Shown: in pieces, positions 1 through 6,966 of the stretch
Layout: each line of letters begins with the position of its first letter
How positions within the stretch are numbered: position 1 is the first letter of the stretch
Assembly (NCBI GenBank): GCA_964373675.1
Contig: CAYJVO010000016.1
Span: forward strand, 1 to 15,230
Origin: CAYHXN01 sp964373675
GTDB lineage: Bacteria; Patescibacteriota; Minisyncoccia; UBA6257; WO2-44-18
Reading direction: 5' to 3'
DNA length: 15,230 nt
Made by a program: the position numbers and the translations under genes
Notes under the pieces: model-generated
Told to the model about the DNA's origin: nothing
The model's input: the letters and a program-made list of their open reading frames with translations, nothing else
Databases searched by the model: none

Positions 1-315
1 TGTCCTGCCGGACATAAGGAAAAAAACGAAGAAAATATAGATTGCGCAATCAGGTAATTAGAAGAGGAGACGGGCCTAAAAGTAGACTCCGCCGATCTTC
101 GTTTATTGTTAACGGCATATACTGATAATGCTTGCAATGGGGCTCAAGGTCATAATTGGGCGGTATTTGTCGGTAATCTTTCTCATGACCGTATTCAATT
201 AGGAGAGCCCGATAAACATAAAGGTATAGGATGGTTTAAGTGGGAAGAAATTCAACACTTGGCATTAGAGCCGGTTTGGAGAGTGTTTTTGGATTATTGG
301 GACAAGAAAGAGTAA
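1..315 (+). pseudogene. Nudix hydrolase, 5'-truncated by window edge and interrupted by a nonsense codon
   Basis: Reading frame 1 from the first base gives CPAGHKEKNEE... and then a perfect Nudix box spacing, G-x5-E-x7-R-(stop)-L-x-E-E-x-G-L. The TAA at 55-57 stands exactly where the box requires the first Glu of REUxEExGU; one base change (GAA to TAA) explains it. The frame stays open on both sides and continues to the TAA at 313-315, giving a C-terminal part with the GWFKWEEI and WDKKE segments. Nudix enzymes hydrolyse nucleoside diphosphates linked to another group, using the box glutamates to bind Mg2+. The beginning lies outside the window. A TTG at 106 could start a 69-residue fragment, but it would lack the whole box. 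Either this is a real pseudogene or the base is a sequencing/assembly error. TAA is the normal stop for many genes here, so recoding is unlikely. Confidence 0.75.
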
Positions 316-639
316 GTGGCCATTATTGATTTGAATCGCGTTCGGAGAATTACCGAAGATGCCAAGCAGGAACAGGTGAATAAGGTCTATTGGTCATTTG
401 TTAATACTTTGCGTGAGCGAGTGGAAAACGCGGCGACACAAGGACTTAATTGGCTGTCGGTTGCACTTGATAATAATGAGTTAAACTGTCGTCACTTGTT
501 ATGGCCTTTGCATAACAGAAAGTGTCTTACGGGATCGGCATCGCTAATTCGCCTTTTTTGTGAAGGGCAAGGGCTTAAAGTTAGGATTCATGAATATGGT
601 TATGATGGCGGCCGTTTCAATTTAATAATCAGTTGGTAA
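316..639 (+). CDS. Small protein of unknown function (107 aa)
   Basis: It begins with GTG directly after the stop codon of the Nudix frame (TAAGTG), so translation is probably coupled and the two were likely one transcript. I do not recognise the family. The N-terminal half (about 1-60) is charged and looks helical; the C-terminal half contains short beta-like stretches and ends in the hydrophobic sequence NLIISW, a pattern seen in small alpha/beta proteins of unknown role. There are two cysteines (in NCRH and LFCEG) and no signal peptide or membrane segment. A good rho-independent terminator follows at once, which supports a real 3' gene end. Confidence 0.6.
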   Translation: MAIIDLNRVRRITEDAKQEQVNKVYWSFVNTLRERVENAATQGLNWLSVALDNNELNCRHLLWPLHNRKCLTGSASLIRLFCEGQGLKVRIHEYGYDGGRFNLIISW

Positions 640-659
640 GCGGGAAACCCCGCTTTTTT
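639..659 (+). terminator. Rho-independent terminator after the 107-aa gene
   Basis: The stem GCGGG/CCCGC (640-644 with 649-653), extended by A639-T654, has a short loop and is followed by a run of six T. It starts at the stop codon of the upstream gene. Confidence 0.85.
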
Positions 660-667
660 GTTTATGT

Positions 668-673
668 TAAAAT
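668..673 (+). promoter_or_regulatory. Putative -10 element of the epimerase gene (leaderless-like)
   Basis: TAAAAT ends six bases before the ATG at 680, so the expected transcription start falls on or next to the A of the start codon. No Shine-Dalgarno sequence is visible between the preceding terminator and the ATG. Confidence 0.4.
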
Positions 674-679
674 AAATGA

Positions 680-1336
680 ATGATCGTTATTCCGGCTATC
701 AACGAAACTTCTTTTGAGGCAGTAAAAGAAAAAGTTAAAAAAGCGGCGGAGTTTTCCGAATGGATTCATATTGACGTTGTGGATGGTGTTTTCGCGCCGA
801 ACATCACTTGGGACAACGCAGGCGAACTAGAATCCATCAAACTCCTCAACTTCTCAATTCCTCAACTCCTCAACTTCAAATTTGAGGTTCACCTCATGGT
901 TGCCAATCCCGAAGCGATTATAGACAGTTGGTTGCGCACCGGCATGGTCAAGCGGGTAATTATTCATTTGGAAGCGATGACTGATTCGGTATATTTATTA
1001 GAGAAATGTAAAAAGTATAACGCAGAATGTATGTTGGCGATTAACCCGGGAACGGAAGTAGAACGGCTTTATGCTCACGCCAGTGACTTTAAGTTTTTCC
1101 AGATTCTGGCCGTCTATCCCGGACTGGCCGGACAGGAATTTAAGCCGGAAATAATTAACAAAATAAACTCGTTAAGAAAGCAAGTCCCAAGTGCTATAAT
1201 TGAAGTAGATGGAGGAATAACCCCAGAAACGGCGAAATTGGTGAAAGAAGCAGGAGCGGATATCCTAATTTCCGCGTCTTATATATGGAATAGCAATAAT
1301 CCAGAAAAAGCGTATGAAAAACTAATGGGTATTTAG
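680..1336 (+). CDS. rpe: Ribulose-phosphate 3-epimerase
   Basis: A TIM-barrel enzyme that interconverts D-ribulose 5-phosphate and D-xylulose 5-phosphate in the non-oxidative pentose phosphate pathway. Visible family signatures are HIDVVDGVFAPNITW (metal ligands H30 and D32), FEVHLMV (H71), VYPGLAGQEF at 145-154 (phosphate-binding loop, usually VxPGFGGQ) and IEVDGGI with the catalytic Asp at D177. The 218-residue length is normal. Differences from the usual sequence are V instead of M in HIDVMDG and a Leu-Ala in the GFGG loop. Residues about 55-66 (LLNFSIPQLLNF) are encoded by a direct repeat at 842-877 and look like an insertion before the FEVHLM strand. It stands alone after a terminator with a -10 box at 668-673, and the transketolase pair follows. 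The ATG at 680 is the only start that fits both frame and family N-terminus. Confidence 0.92.
   Translation: MIVIPAINETSFEAVKEKVKKAAEFSEWIHIDVVDGVFAPNITWDNAGELESIKLLNFSIPQLLNFKFEVHLMVANPEAIIDSWLRTGMVKRVIIHLEAMTDSVYLLEKCKKYNAECMLAINPGTEVERLYAHASDFKFFQILAVYPGLAGQEFKPEIINKINSLRKQVPSAIIEVDGGITPETAKLVKEAGADILISASYIWNSNNPEKAYEKLMGI
842..877 (+). repeat. Short direct word repeat inside the epimerase coding sequence
   Basis: The 12-mer CTCCTCAACTTC occurs at 842-853 and again at 866-877, separated by TCAATTCCTCAA, itself a variant of the same words. The stretch is 36 bases, a multiple of three, and encodes the extra residues LLNFSIPQLLNF. Confidence 0.7.
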
Positions 1337-1404
1337 TCATTAAGTCATTACATCATTCAGTAATTGATTGTCTTAATGAATTAGTTTCTTAATATCTTAA
1401 TGAC
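1336..1404. repeat. AT-rich inverted word repeat between epimerase and transketolase genes
   Basis: GTCATTAAG (1336-1344) is repeated inverted as CTTAATGAC (1396-1404). The spacer is built from related words (GTCATTAC, ATCATTCA, CTTAATGA). It spans the only intergenic space here and overlaps the first ATG of the transketolase gene, so it could shape the start region of that mRNA. It has no terminator-like T tract. Confidence 0.65.
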
Positions 1405-2272
1405 TTTTATGGTGGAGTCAATTCACGAAAAAAAACTTATTTATCTGGAAGAGATGGCGAATAAAATCCGCCAGGCGATTATTGAGACATTGGTGGAGGC
1501 GGGATCAGGGCATTCGGCCGGGCCGCTGGGCATGACGGATATTTTCACCGCTTTTTATTTTCATATTTTAAATCATGATCCGAAAAATCCGGATTGGCCG
1601 GATCGGGACCGGCTGCTTTTGTCCAATGGACACATTTGTCCAGTGCGTTATGTCACCATGGCCTACGCCGGTTATTTTCCCTTGCCAGAATTAAAGACCC
1701 TCCGGAAACTTAATTCCCGCTTGCAGGGTCATCCGCACCGGACAGCGCTTCCGGGAATGGAGACAACTTCCGGGCCGCTCGGCTCCGGCTTGTCACAGGC
1801 CATCGGCGTTGCGCTGGCGGCAAAATTAGACAAGAAGAAATACCGAATTTATTGCTTGATGTCGGACGGAGAACAGGATGCCGGCAACACTTGGGAAGCG
1901 GCGATGTTTGCCGGAAAAAATAAATTAAATAATCTTATGGCGGTGATGGACCGCAATAATATCCAGATAGATGGCTTTACAGAGAATATAATGCCGTTGG
2001 AGCCGCTAAAAGCCAAATACGAAGCTTTTGGTTGGCAGGTTTTGGAAGTTGACGGCCATAATATTGAAGCGTTTGTTGATGCGGTGAATGAGGCACACGC
2101 AATTTATGAAAAGCCGACTTTGATTATTGCCCATACGATTCCTGGGAAGGGCGTAAGTTTTATGGAAAATGATTATTTGTGGCACGGAAAGCCCCCGAAT
2201 AAAGAAGAAGCTAAAAAAGCGCTGGAGGAGTTGAGAACGCTGCAAGGTCGGATAAAGTCAGAGCACCAGTGA
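1400..2272 (+). CDS. tkt: Transketolase, N-terminal (thiamine-diphosphate PP domain) subunit
   Basis: Transfers two-carbon ketol units between sugar phosphates, acting with the C-terminal subunit encoded at 2949-3941. The PP domain is recognisable from GSGHSAGPLG (35-44, substrate and TPP histidine), SNGHICPVRY, QGHPHR, GPLGSGLSQAIGVALA, the TPP/metal motif SDGEQDAGNTWEA from about 155 (with N163 and the later DRNN), and IPGKGVSFMEND near 250. The length of 290 residues fits a stand-alone N half. The start could be ATG 1400 or ATG 1409 (MVESIHEKK); the first lies inside an inverted repeat, so the second is equally plausible. The leading Gly of the usual GDG is Ser here. The stop is TGA, evidence for standard use of that codon. 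An unrelated membrane-protein gene separates the two halves. Confidence 0.93.
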   Translation: MTFMVESIHEKKLIYLEEMANKIRQAIIETLVEAGSGHSAGPLGMTDIFTAFYFHILNHDPKNPDWPDRDRLLLSNGHICPVRYVTMAYAGYFPLPELKTLRKLNSRLQGHPHRTALPGMETTSGPLGSGLSQAIGVALAAKLDKKKYRIYCLMSDGEQDAGNTWEAAMFAGKNKLNNLMAVMDRNNIQIDGFTENIMPLEPLKAKYEAFGWQVLEVDGHNIEAFVDAVNEAHAIYEKPTLIIAHTIPGKGVSFMENDYLWHGKPPNKEEAKKALEELRTLQGRIKSEHQ

Positions 2273-2287
2273 CACGCAAATACCTAG

Positions 2288-2323
2288 TGCGAATGATATG
2301 CGAATATTCGTATACAATTCGCA
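2288..2323. repeat. Imperfect 36-bp palindrome downstream of transketolase N half
   Basis: The outer arms TGCGAAT (2288-2294) and ATTCGCA (2317-2323) are exactly concentric with an inner palindrome centred on GAATATTC (2302-2309); of 18 positions 15 pair by Watson-Crick rules and one by wobble. There is no T run. The CGAATAT core resembles words in the repeats at 6967-7038 and 14138-14206. Confidence 0.65.
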
Positions 2324-2350
2324 AAAATTAGCAAATAAATTAGTGTAATC

Positions 2351-2899
2351 ATGAAATTTATAATTAATATAATGTTGGGTCTCGGGACGGCGATCATTGT
2401 CGGGTCGCTGATTAATTTGGGAATCAAGGCGTTTCATCCCGAGCCGGTATCGCCGCATGAACGGGCCTTTTATCCCAAGCCGCTGATTTACAGGGAATTT
2501 AATTGCGCCAAAGACGATGCCAAATGCATTAAAGACCGAGACGCGTTTTACGCTGAAGAACAGAAACGGCAGGAGGAAATGCAAAAGTTAGACCGGGCAT
2601 ACCAGGAAGAATTGAAACAATACAATCGCGACGTTTTTATTATCGCTAACATTATTGGCGTACTGGTTTTTGTGGCTGGATTCTTGATTTTATTTAACAC
2701 TACAATCGCCAGTGAAAGTATACCGGTGGGCATTATGCTGGCAGGACTTTATGGGATTTTGTACGGATATGCCCGCGGTTGGAACAGCGCTAACGACCAG
2801 CTGAAATTCTGGGTTGGCTTGGTTATTGCGGGCTTGGTAATTGGAGGAAGTATTTGGCTGGTGCAGAAGTACCAAAGTAAAGTTAAAAGTAAAAAGTAA
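2351..2899 (+). CDS. Predicted four-helix membrane protein of unknown function
   Basis: I do not recognise the family. The 182 residues hold an N-terminal hydrophobic segment (about 4-26), a polar charged region (28-93) with two cysteines (C52, C59) and a Glu/Lys/Gln-rich helical stretch (68-92), then three further hydrophobic segments (about 95-117, 122-142, 152-171) and a Lys-rich tail. The architecture suggests an inner-membrane protein with an extracytoplasmic or cytoplasmic helical loop after the first helix. It lies between the two halves of transketolase on the same strand, but nothing in the sequence links it to sugar metabolism. The ATG at 2351 has no clear Shine-Dalgarno sequence. 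Confidence 0.7.
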   Translation: MKFIINIMLGLGTAIIVGSLINLGIKAFHPEPVSPHERAFYPKPLIYREFNCAKDDAKCIKDRDAFYAEEQKRQEEMQKLDRAYQEELKQYNRDVFIIANIIGVLVFVAGFLILFNTTIASESIPVGIMLAGLYGILYGYARGWNSANDQLKFWVGLVIAGLVIGGSIWLVQKYQSKVKSKK

Positions 2900-2931
2900 A
2901 ATGCGACCAGGAATTTAATACATGTCGCATT
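2900..2931. other. Hairpin between membrane-protein gene and transketolase C half
   Basis: AATGCGAC (2900-2907) and GTCGCATT (2924-2931) form a perfect 8-bp stem with a 16-base loop directly after the stop codon. Only a weak TTTT follows (2937-2940), so it may be a poor terminator or an mRNA processing/stability hairpin. Confidence 0.5.
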
Positions 2932-2948
2932 ACCCATTTTACTAATTA

Positions 2949-3941
2949 ATGATTAATCCTGAAGCAAAATTAAATCCGAAAATTTTTGACGCCGACATTG
3001 AACATAAGCCAATTCGTGATGGCTATGGAGACGGGCTTTTGATTGCCGGAGAAGCTGACCAGAATGTGGTGGTGCTTTGCGCTGATTTGGCAGAGTCTAC
3101 CCGTTCGCATAAATTTGCCGAGAAATTTCCGGGTCGGTTTTTTGAAATCGGGGTGGCGGAACAGAACATGGCGACCATTGCCGCCGGGTTAGGGATCTCC
3201 GGTAAAATTCCATTTATTTCTTCTTATGCGACTTTTTCGCCGGGACGCAACTGGGAGCAGATTCGGACTACCATTTCTTACAACGATTCCAATGTAAAAA
3301 TCGCCGGCCACCACTCTGGCATTTCCGTAGGTCCGGACGGCGCCACCCATCAGGCAATTGAAGACATTGCTACAATGCGGGTAATGGCGAATATGAGAGT
3401 TTTTGTGCCTTGCGATGCGATTGAGGCGAAAAAAGCGACTGCGGCAGCGGCCAAAATTTGGGGGCCGATTTATATACGTTTTGCCCGGGAAAAAACGCCG
3501 GCGGTGACTACGGAGGAAACTCCGTATGTCCCGGGCAAGGCCCAGATTTTTTGGGAATCAAAGAAGCCGGAAGTAGTGATTTTTGCCTGCGGCACGTTGG
3601 TGCATAATGCGTTACTCGCCGCCAAAGAACTAGAAAAAGAAAAAATCGGAACAGTGGTAGTCAATGTACACACCATAAAGCCGTTAGACGAAGAAAAAAT
3701 AGTAGAGCTAGTCAAAAAATGCGGCGCGGCAGTTACGGCGGAAGAACATCAGGTTATCGGCGGATTAGGCGGAGCGGTATCCGAGCTTTTAGCCAAGAAA
3801 ACGCCAACGCCGATAGAATTTATCGGGATGCAGGGAGTTTTTGGTGAATCCGGAGCGCCTAGCGAGTTAATAGAAAAGTATGGAATGGGAGTAAAAGATA
3901 TTAAATCCGCGGTTAAGAAATCTTTGAAACGCAAGGCGTAA
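2949..3941 (+). CDS. tkt: Transketolase, C-terminal (pyrimidine-binding and C) subunit
   Basis: Partner of the N half at 1400-2272; together they form a complete thiamine-diphosphate transketolase. The pyrimidine-binding domain covers about 20-185, with the catalytic Glu of FEIGVAEQNM at E71 (it activates the cofactor), then YATF, HHSGISVGPDGATHQAIEDIA and RFAREKTP. The C-terminal domain (about 200-330) shows VVIFACGTLVHNALLAA, VVNVHTIKPLDEEKI, AEEHQVIGGLGGAVSELL and FGESGAPSELIEKYGM. At 330 residues it is a normal split C half. The ATG at 2949 fits the family N-terminus. It is separated from the N half by a membrane-protein gene and a hairpin, so whether all three are on one mRNA cannot be told from sequence. 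No clear terminator follows. Confidence 0.93.
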   Translation: MINPEAKLNPKIFDADIEHKPIRDGYGDGLLIAGEADQNVVVLCADLAESTRSHKFAEKFPGRFFEIGVAEQNMATIAAGLGISGKIPFISSYATFSPGRNWEQIRTTISYNDSNVKIAGHHSGISVGPDGATHQAIEDIATMRVMANMRVFVPCDAIEAKKATAAAAKIWGPIYIRFAREKTPAVTTEETPYVPGKAQIFWESKKPEVVIFACGTLVHNALLAAKELEKEKIGTVVVNVHTIKPLDEEKIVELVKKCGAAVTAEEHQVIGGLGGAVSELLAKKTPTPIEFIGMQGVFGESGAPSELIEKYGMGVKDIKSAVKKSLKRKA

Positions 3942-3981
3942 TGTGATAAACTCCTTTTAGTTTTTTGAATGAGTTATTGAA

Positions 3982-4587
3982 TTGGAATCAGTAGTCGGTT
4001 TTGGAATTGTTATTGTTGTTTTAATTGTTTCGGTGATTTTCCATGAAGTTGCCCACGGTTTAGTCGCTCTTTGGTTTGGCGATGATACGGCAAAAAGGGC
4101 CGGTCGATTGACGCTTAATCCTATTTCGCACATTGATCCTTTTGGATCAATTCTGTTGCCGGCACTAATGTTTTTTCTAGGAGGATTTATCTTTGCTTGG
4201 GCAAAACCCGTACCGGTGAATTTTAATGTTTTGCGTCCTCGCAAAATAGGAATTATTTGCGTCAGTTTAGCCGGCATCTTTACTAATTTTGTATTGGCCG
4301 TTTTAGCCGCGAGTACTGTTAGAATTATTGGAATTGATAATGAGATAATCCCTGCTGATTTCTTAGTTTTGGTAGTGTATCTTAATGTTCTTCTGGGAAT
4401 TTTTAATCTTTTCCCAATTCCGCCATTGGACGGTTCTCGGATTTTGACAATGTGGCTTCCCCAGAACCTTGCCTTAGCAATAGAAAGATTAGGAATGCTG
4501 GGGTTTATAGTGTTGATAATTTTATTGCCGTATTTGCCAATTGGGGCACTGATTAAAACCGTTGCCGGTTTACTCATTGGAACTTAA
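3982..4587 (+). CDS. M50 family (site-2-protease-like) membrane zinc metallopeptidase
   Basis: An intramembrane metalloprotease expected to cut membrane proteins within the bilayer. The zinc motif HEVAH is at 21-25 inside the first hydrophobic segment, followed by the family signature NPISHIDPFGSILLP, the PVPVN segment, and NLFPIPPLDGSR starting at N142, where D150 is the third metal ligand. Hydrophobic segments are near 4-26, 55-75, 90-113, 125-146 and 170-195. There is no PDZ domain and the length is 201 residues, which matches the small YwhC-like branch. The reading frame is closed by TGA at 3970-3972, so the start must be between 3973 and 3982; TTG 3982 is the best candidate (ATT 3976 is possible). 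A possible extended -10 (TGTGATAAA, 3942-3950) lies upstream. A strong terminator follows. The substrate is unknown. Confidence 0.9.
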   Translation: MESVVGFGIVIVVLIVSVIFHEVAHGLVALWFGDDTAKRAGRLTLNPISHIDPFGSILLPALMFFLGGFIFAWAKPVPVNFNVLRPRKIGIICVSLAGIFTNFVLAVLAASTVRIIGIDNEIIPADFLVLVVYLNVLLGIFNLFPIPPLDGSRILTMWLPQNLALAIERLGMLGFIVLIILLPYLPIGALIKTVAGLLIGT

Positions 4588-4608
4588 CCCGCTCAGAGCG
4601 GGTTTTTT
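4586..4608 (+). terminator. Rho-independent terminator after the M50 peptidase gene
   Basis: Stem AACCCGCT/AGCGGGTT (4586-4593 with 4597-4604), a 3-base loop and a T run. It overlaps the TAA stop codon. Confidence 0.92.
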
Positions 4609-4620
4609 GTTTCCGAGCGT

Positions 4621-4629
4621 TGCTATGAT
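4621..4629 (+). promoter_or_regulatory. Extended -10 promoter of the sugar kinase gene
   Basis: TGCTATGAT is an extended -10 element (TGn + TATGAT) that ends 12 bases before the ATG at 4642, so the leader would be only about 5-7 bases. No -35 box or Shine-Dalgarno sequence is visible; the upstream -35 region is occupied by the terminator. Confidence 0.5.
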
Positions 4630-4641
4630 AAAATTTAAGAT

Positions 4642-5688
4642 ATGTTAGACATCATTACGATCGGCTCGTCAACCAGAGACATTTTTTTAAAAGCCGATTA
4701 CAAGCTAACGGATTGGAAGGAAGCGCCGTTAGGAAAGGCGATTGTTTTGCCTTTCGGCGAAAAAATCGGGGTGGATCAAATGTACGCTACCATCGGCGGG
4801 AATTCGGCTAACGCTAGCGTAACATTTGCGCGCCAGGGTTTTAAAACAGCTTGCGTGGCAAAAATCGGCGATGACTTGAACGGCAAAGATTTTTTGGCGC
4901 GCCTCAAAAAAGATGGCGTAAAGACCAAACTAGTGGCTGTTTCCAAGGATAAGCCGACTGCTTACTCAACCTTGTTATTAAAAAACGGAGAACGAACTAT
5001 TTTGTCTTATCACGGCGCTTCCGATACTTTTGCGTTGACCGACATTAAGTTAAAAAATTTAAAATCTCGTTGGTGGTATCTTTCGCTGGCGGGAGAATCG
5101 GACGCGATGTATTTGCCTCTTCTGAAATTTGCCAAGGAAAACGGAATTAAAGTCGCGTTTAACCCTAGCGGACATCATCTGAAACATAAACGGCAGGAGA
5201 TTTTGGATTCTTTGAAAGATTTGGCGCTGTTGGTTTTAAATACTGGCGAGGCGGCCGAGCTGGTTGGCATCTCGTTTGAAAAAGAGAAAGAAGTTTTCAA
5301 AAAGCTTGATGAATTGACTTCTGGCATCGTGGCGATCACTGATGGGCCGCGCGGCGTTAAGGTTTCTGATGGCCAAAATATTTATACCGCCGGAATTTTT
5401 CCGGAACGGCAGCTAGCGGATCGTACTGGCGCGGGGGATTCCTTCGGAAGCGGGTTTGTGGCGGGATTGATCCATGGTGAGCGTTTAGCGGATAGCGTTA
5501 AGAGTAATAATCAACTAAATGCTAAACCCTATACCCTAGACGCTATCAAATACGCGATTCGGTTAGCGACGGCGAATGCTACTTCTGTGGTAGAAAAGAT
5601 TGGCGCCACAGAAGGAATTTTGACCAGAGAAGAGTTTGAGAATGATTCAAGATGGAAAGAGCTGGATATACGAGTGGAAAATTTATAA
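4642..5688 (+). CDS. PfkB/ribokinase-family carbohydrate kinase
   Basis: Phosphorylates a sugar, sugar phosphate or nucleoside with ATP. The PfkB signature 1 region is IGGNSANASVTFARQGF (GGNSAN at 52-57), followed by KIGDDLNGKDFLARLKKDGV. Signature 2 is DRTGAGDSFGSGFVAG from D260, with the catalytic base D266 and the anion-hole GAGD. NTGEAAEL and TDGPRGVKV are the usual nucleotide-side motifs. The 348 residues are slightly long: residues about 281-302 are encoded by a heptamer repeat (5483-5547) inserted between GLIHGE and the final helix DAIKYAIRLATANAT. Whether it acts on fructose 6-phosphate, ribose or another substrate cannot be told; the downstream aldolase makes a phosphofructokinase-like role attractive but unproven. 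It heads a tight cluster with the next three genes. Confidence 0.88.
   Translation: MLDIITIGSSTRDIFLKADYKLTDWKEAPLGKAIVLPFGEKIGVDQMYATIGGNSANASVTFARQGFKTACVAKIGDDLNGKDFLARLKKDGVKTKLVAVSKDKPTAYSTLLLKNGERTILSYHGASDTFALTDIKLKNLKSRWWYLSLAGESDAMYLPLLKFAKENGIKVAFNPSGHHLKHKRQEILDSLKDLALLVLNTGEAAELVGISFEKEKEVFKKLDELTSGIVAITDGPRGVKVSDGQNIYTAGIFPERQLADRTGAGDSFGSGFVAGLIHGERLADSVKSNNQLNAKPYTLDAIKYAIRLATANATSVVEKIGATEGILTREEFENDSRWKELDIRVENL
5483..5547 (+). repeat. Inverted heptamer-word repeat inside the kinase coding sequence
   Basis: The right part is four near-identical words in tandem: GCTAAAC (5521-5527), CCTATAC, CCTAGAC and GCTATC (to 5547). The left part, GTTTAGCGGATAGC (5483-5496), is the inverse of GCTATCC-GCTAAAC. 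The transcript could fold into a hairpin while the frame stays open, adding about 20 residues to the protein. Confidence 0.65.
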
Positions 5689-5690
5689 AA

Positions 5691-6959
5691 ATGAATTCAT
5701 ACCAAGATAAAATTGCTAGAATTTTAAGAACCGACAAGCATATTATTGGTAATCTGGAGGCGGATTTACAAAAAGCAACTGGTAAAATCGGCGTTCTGGA
5801 AAAAATTTTGGAAGAGAATGACAAATTATTATCGGATCGGCTCTCTTTGTTAGGAGTTCGCAGAAATTCTAGCGCAACCGAAATATTTGACGCTTTAATC
5901 AGCAAAATAGAATCCGACGACGTTCAAATTTTGAAATATTTAGGCATCATTTCCAGCCATGGTTCGGAATCGGCAAAAACCGTCGTTAATTTTATTAAAA
6001 CTATCTATAAGCCTCCTACCGGATATTTTTTAAAGAAAGAAAAAGCTAGACAGCTTTTAATTGCCGAACCGCCGAAAAACATTTTGGCAGCCATGGGTTA
6101 TAAATATGTTGAGGAAATGCTGCAAAAAGAAGATTTACTGGAGATTTACAGCGCATTGAGATTTTTGGAAGACCCCGAGTGGCAAAATAAAGTATTTTTT
6201 AAGCAATACGAAACTTTGCATCCGGATGATTTTGAAGAGCGAGAGATAGAAATCCGCGCCCTTAACCCAAGATGGGCAAAGGCAGCAGAAAAGTTTGTGG
6301 AGAAAAAATATCACAATGTCAGCCACCTGAAAGAACTGGGCGTCATTTTTGTGATCCCGCTTTTTCTGGGAATTTCTGGAGAAACCCTGCGATTGATCAG
6401 TTTATTACTGCATTACTTGTACGAAGTGCAGTTTTACTCCGTCCTTTTTAAAAAATTAAGCACAGAGAAGAATCATTTCGCGGCTAAACTTATTTCTTTA
6501 TTGAGGGGCGATGTGATTGAGATGCGGCTGCCGACGCTACCGGTAGAAGCGCGTCGGCCCAGGTTTTTGGTGATTCAGAGGTATCTCGCAAAAGATGACG
6601 AGAACGATTGGCGGTTAGCCGAACCGCACATTAATCCAGAGGCGCTTCACTGGCAAAGAGCGGAAGCGAAAATCGTAAGTCTGGGGAACACAATTCCTAA
6701 TTTCCAAAATGGTTTAGAGTTTTGGAAGGATCTGGGCGCGATTGGGGATTTCTTTACAACCGAAACCGGCGTTCCGGTGCTGGTTAGTTTTAATATAGTG
6801 GATACGGTGATGGCTTTAGTGCAAAGAAAAGAACTGATTAAATATCTTTATCATCATCAGGAAGCGATGTGGAATAAGATTTTTGAAAGCTATTTCGGCT
6901 CTGATAAACTGGAAGAATACAGCAAAGAGTATATTTTAAAAGGGTGGTTTGAGGTATAA
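5691..6959 (+). CDS. Protein of unknown function (422 aa) in the sugar kinase-aldolase cluster
   Basis: I do not recognise this family. ATG 5691, two bases after the kinase stop codon, is the natural coupled start; an upstream ATG at 5652 would overlap the kinase gene and add 13 unlikely residues. The N-terminus (about 1-60) is a helical, coiled-coil-like region (NLEADLQKATGKIGVLEKILEENDKLL). The rest is mostly charged and helical, with one hydrophobic patch (IFVIPLFLGISGETLRLISLLLHYLY) in the middle, and a C-terminal part rich in aromatic residues and ending KGWFEV. There is no signal peptide, no convincing membrane span and no cysteine cluster. Its place between the kinase and the aldolase, with tight spacing, suggests co-expression with sugar-phosphate enzymes, but no catalytic motif can be named. 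Confidence 0.75.
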   Translation: MNSYQDKIARILRTDKHIIGNLEADLQKATGKIGVLEKILEENDKLLSDRLSLLGVRRNSSATEIFDALISKIESDDVQILKYLGIISSHGSESAKTVVNFIKTIYKPPTGYFLKKEKARQLLIAEPPKNILAAMGYKYVEEMLQKEDLLEIYSALRFLEDPEWQNKVFFKQYETLHPDDFEEREIEIRALNPRWAKAAEKFVEKKYHNVSHLKELGVIFVIPLFLGISGETLRLISLLLHYLYEVQFYSVLFKKLSTEKNHFAAKLISLLRGDVIEMRLPTLPVEARRPRFLVIQRYLAKDDENDWRLAEPHINPEALHWQRAEAKIVSLGNTIPNFQNGLEFWKDLGAIGDFFTTETGVPVLVSFNIVDTVMALVQRKELIKYLYHHQEAMWNKIFESYFGSDKLEEYSKEYILKGWFEV

Positions 6960-6966
6960 AAAATTC

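Noticed and set aside
55..57. Recoding of TAA as an amino acid in the Nudix frame
   Set aside because: TAA ends many clear genes in the window, for example bL25 and the transketolase C half.
2900..2931. Strong terminator between membrane protein and transketolase C half
   Set aside because: The stem is good but the loop is long and the T run is weak and distant, so it is listed only as a hairpin.
3957..4577. 206-residue open frame on the minus strand
   Set aside because: It lies opposite the M50 peptidase, whose HEVAH and PPLDG motifs are clear; the minus product has no recognisable features.
5652..5690. Upstream ATG start for the 422-residue protein
   Set aside because: It would overlap the kinase gene by 37 bases; ATG 5691 directly after the kinase stop is more natural.
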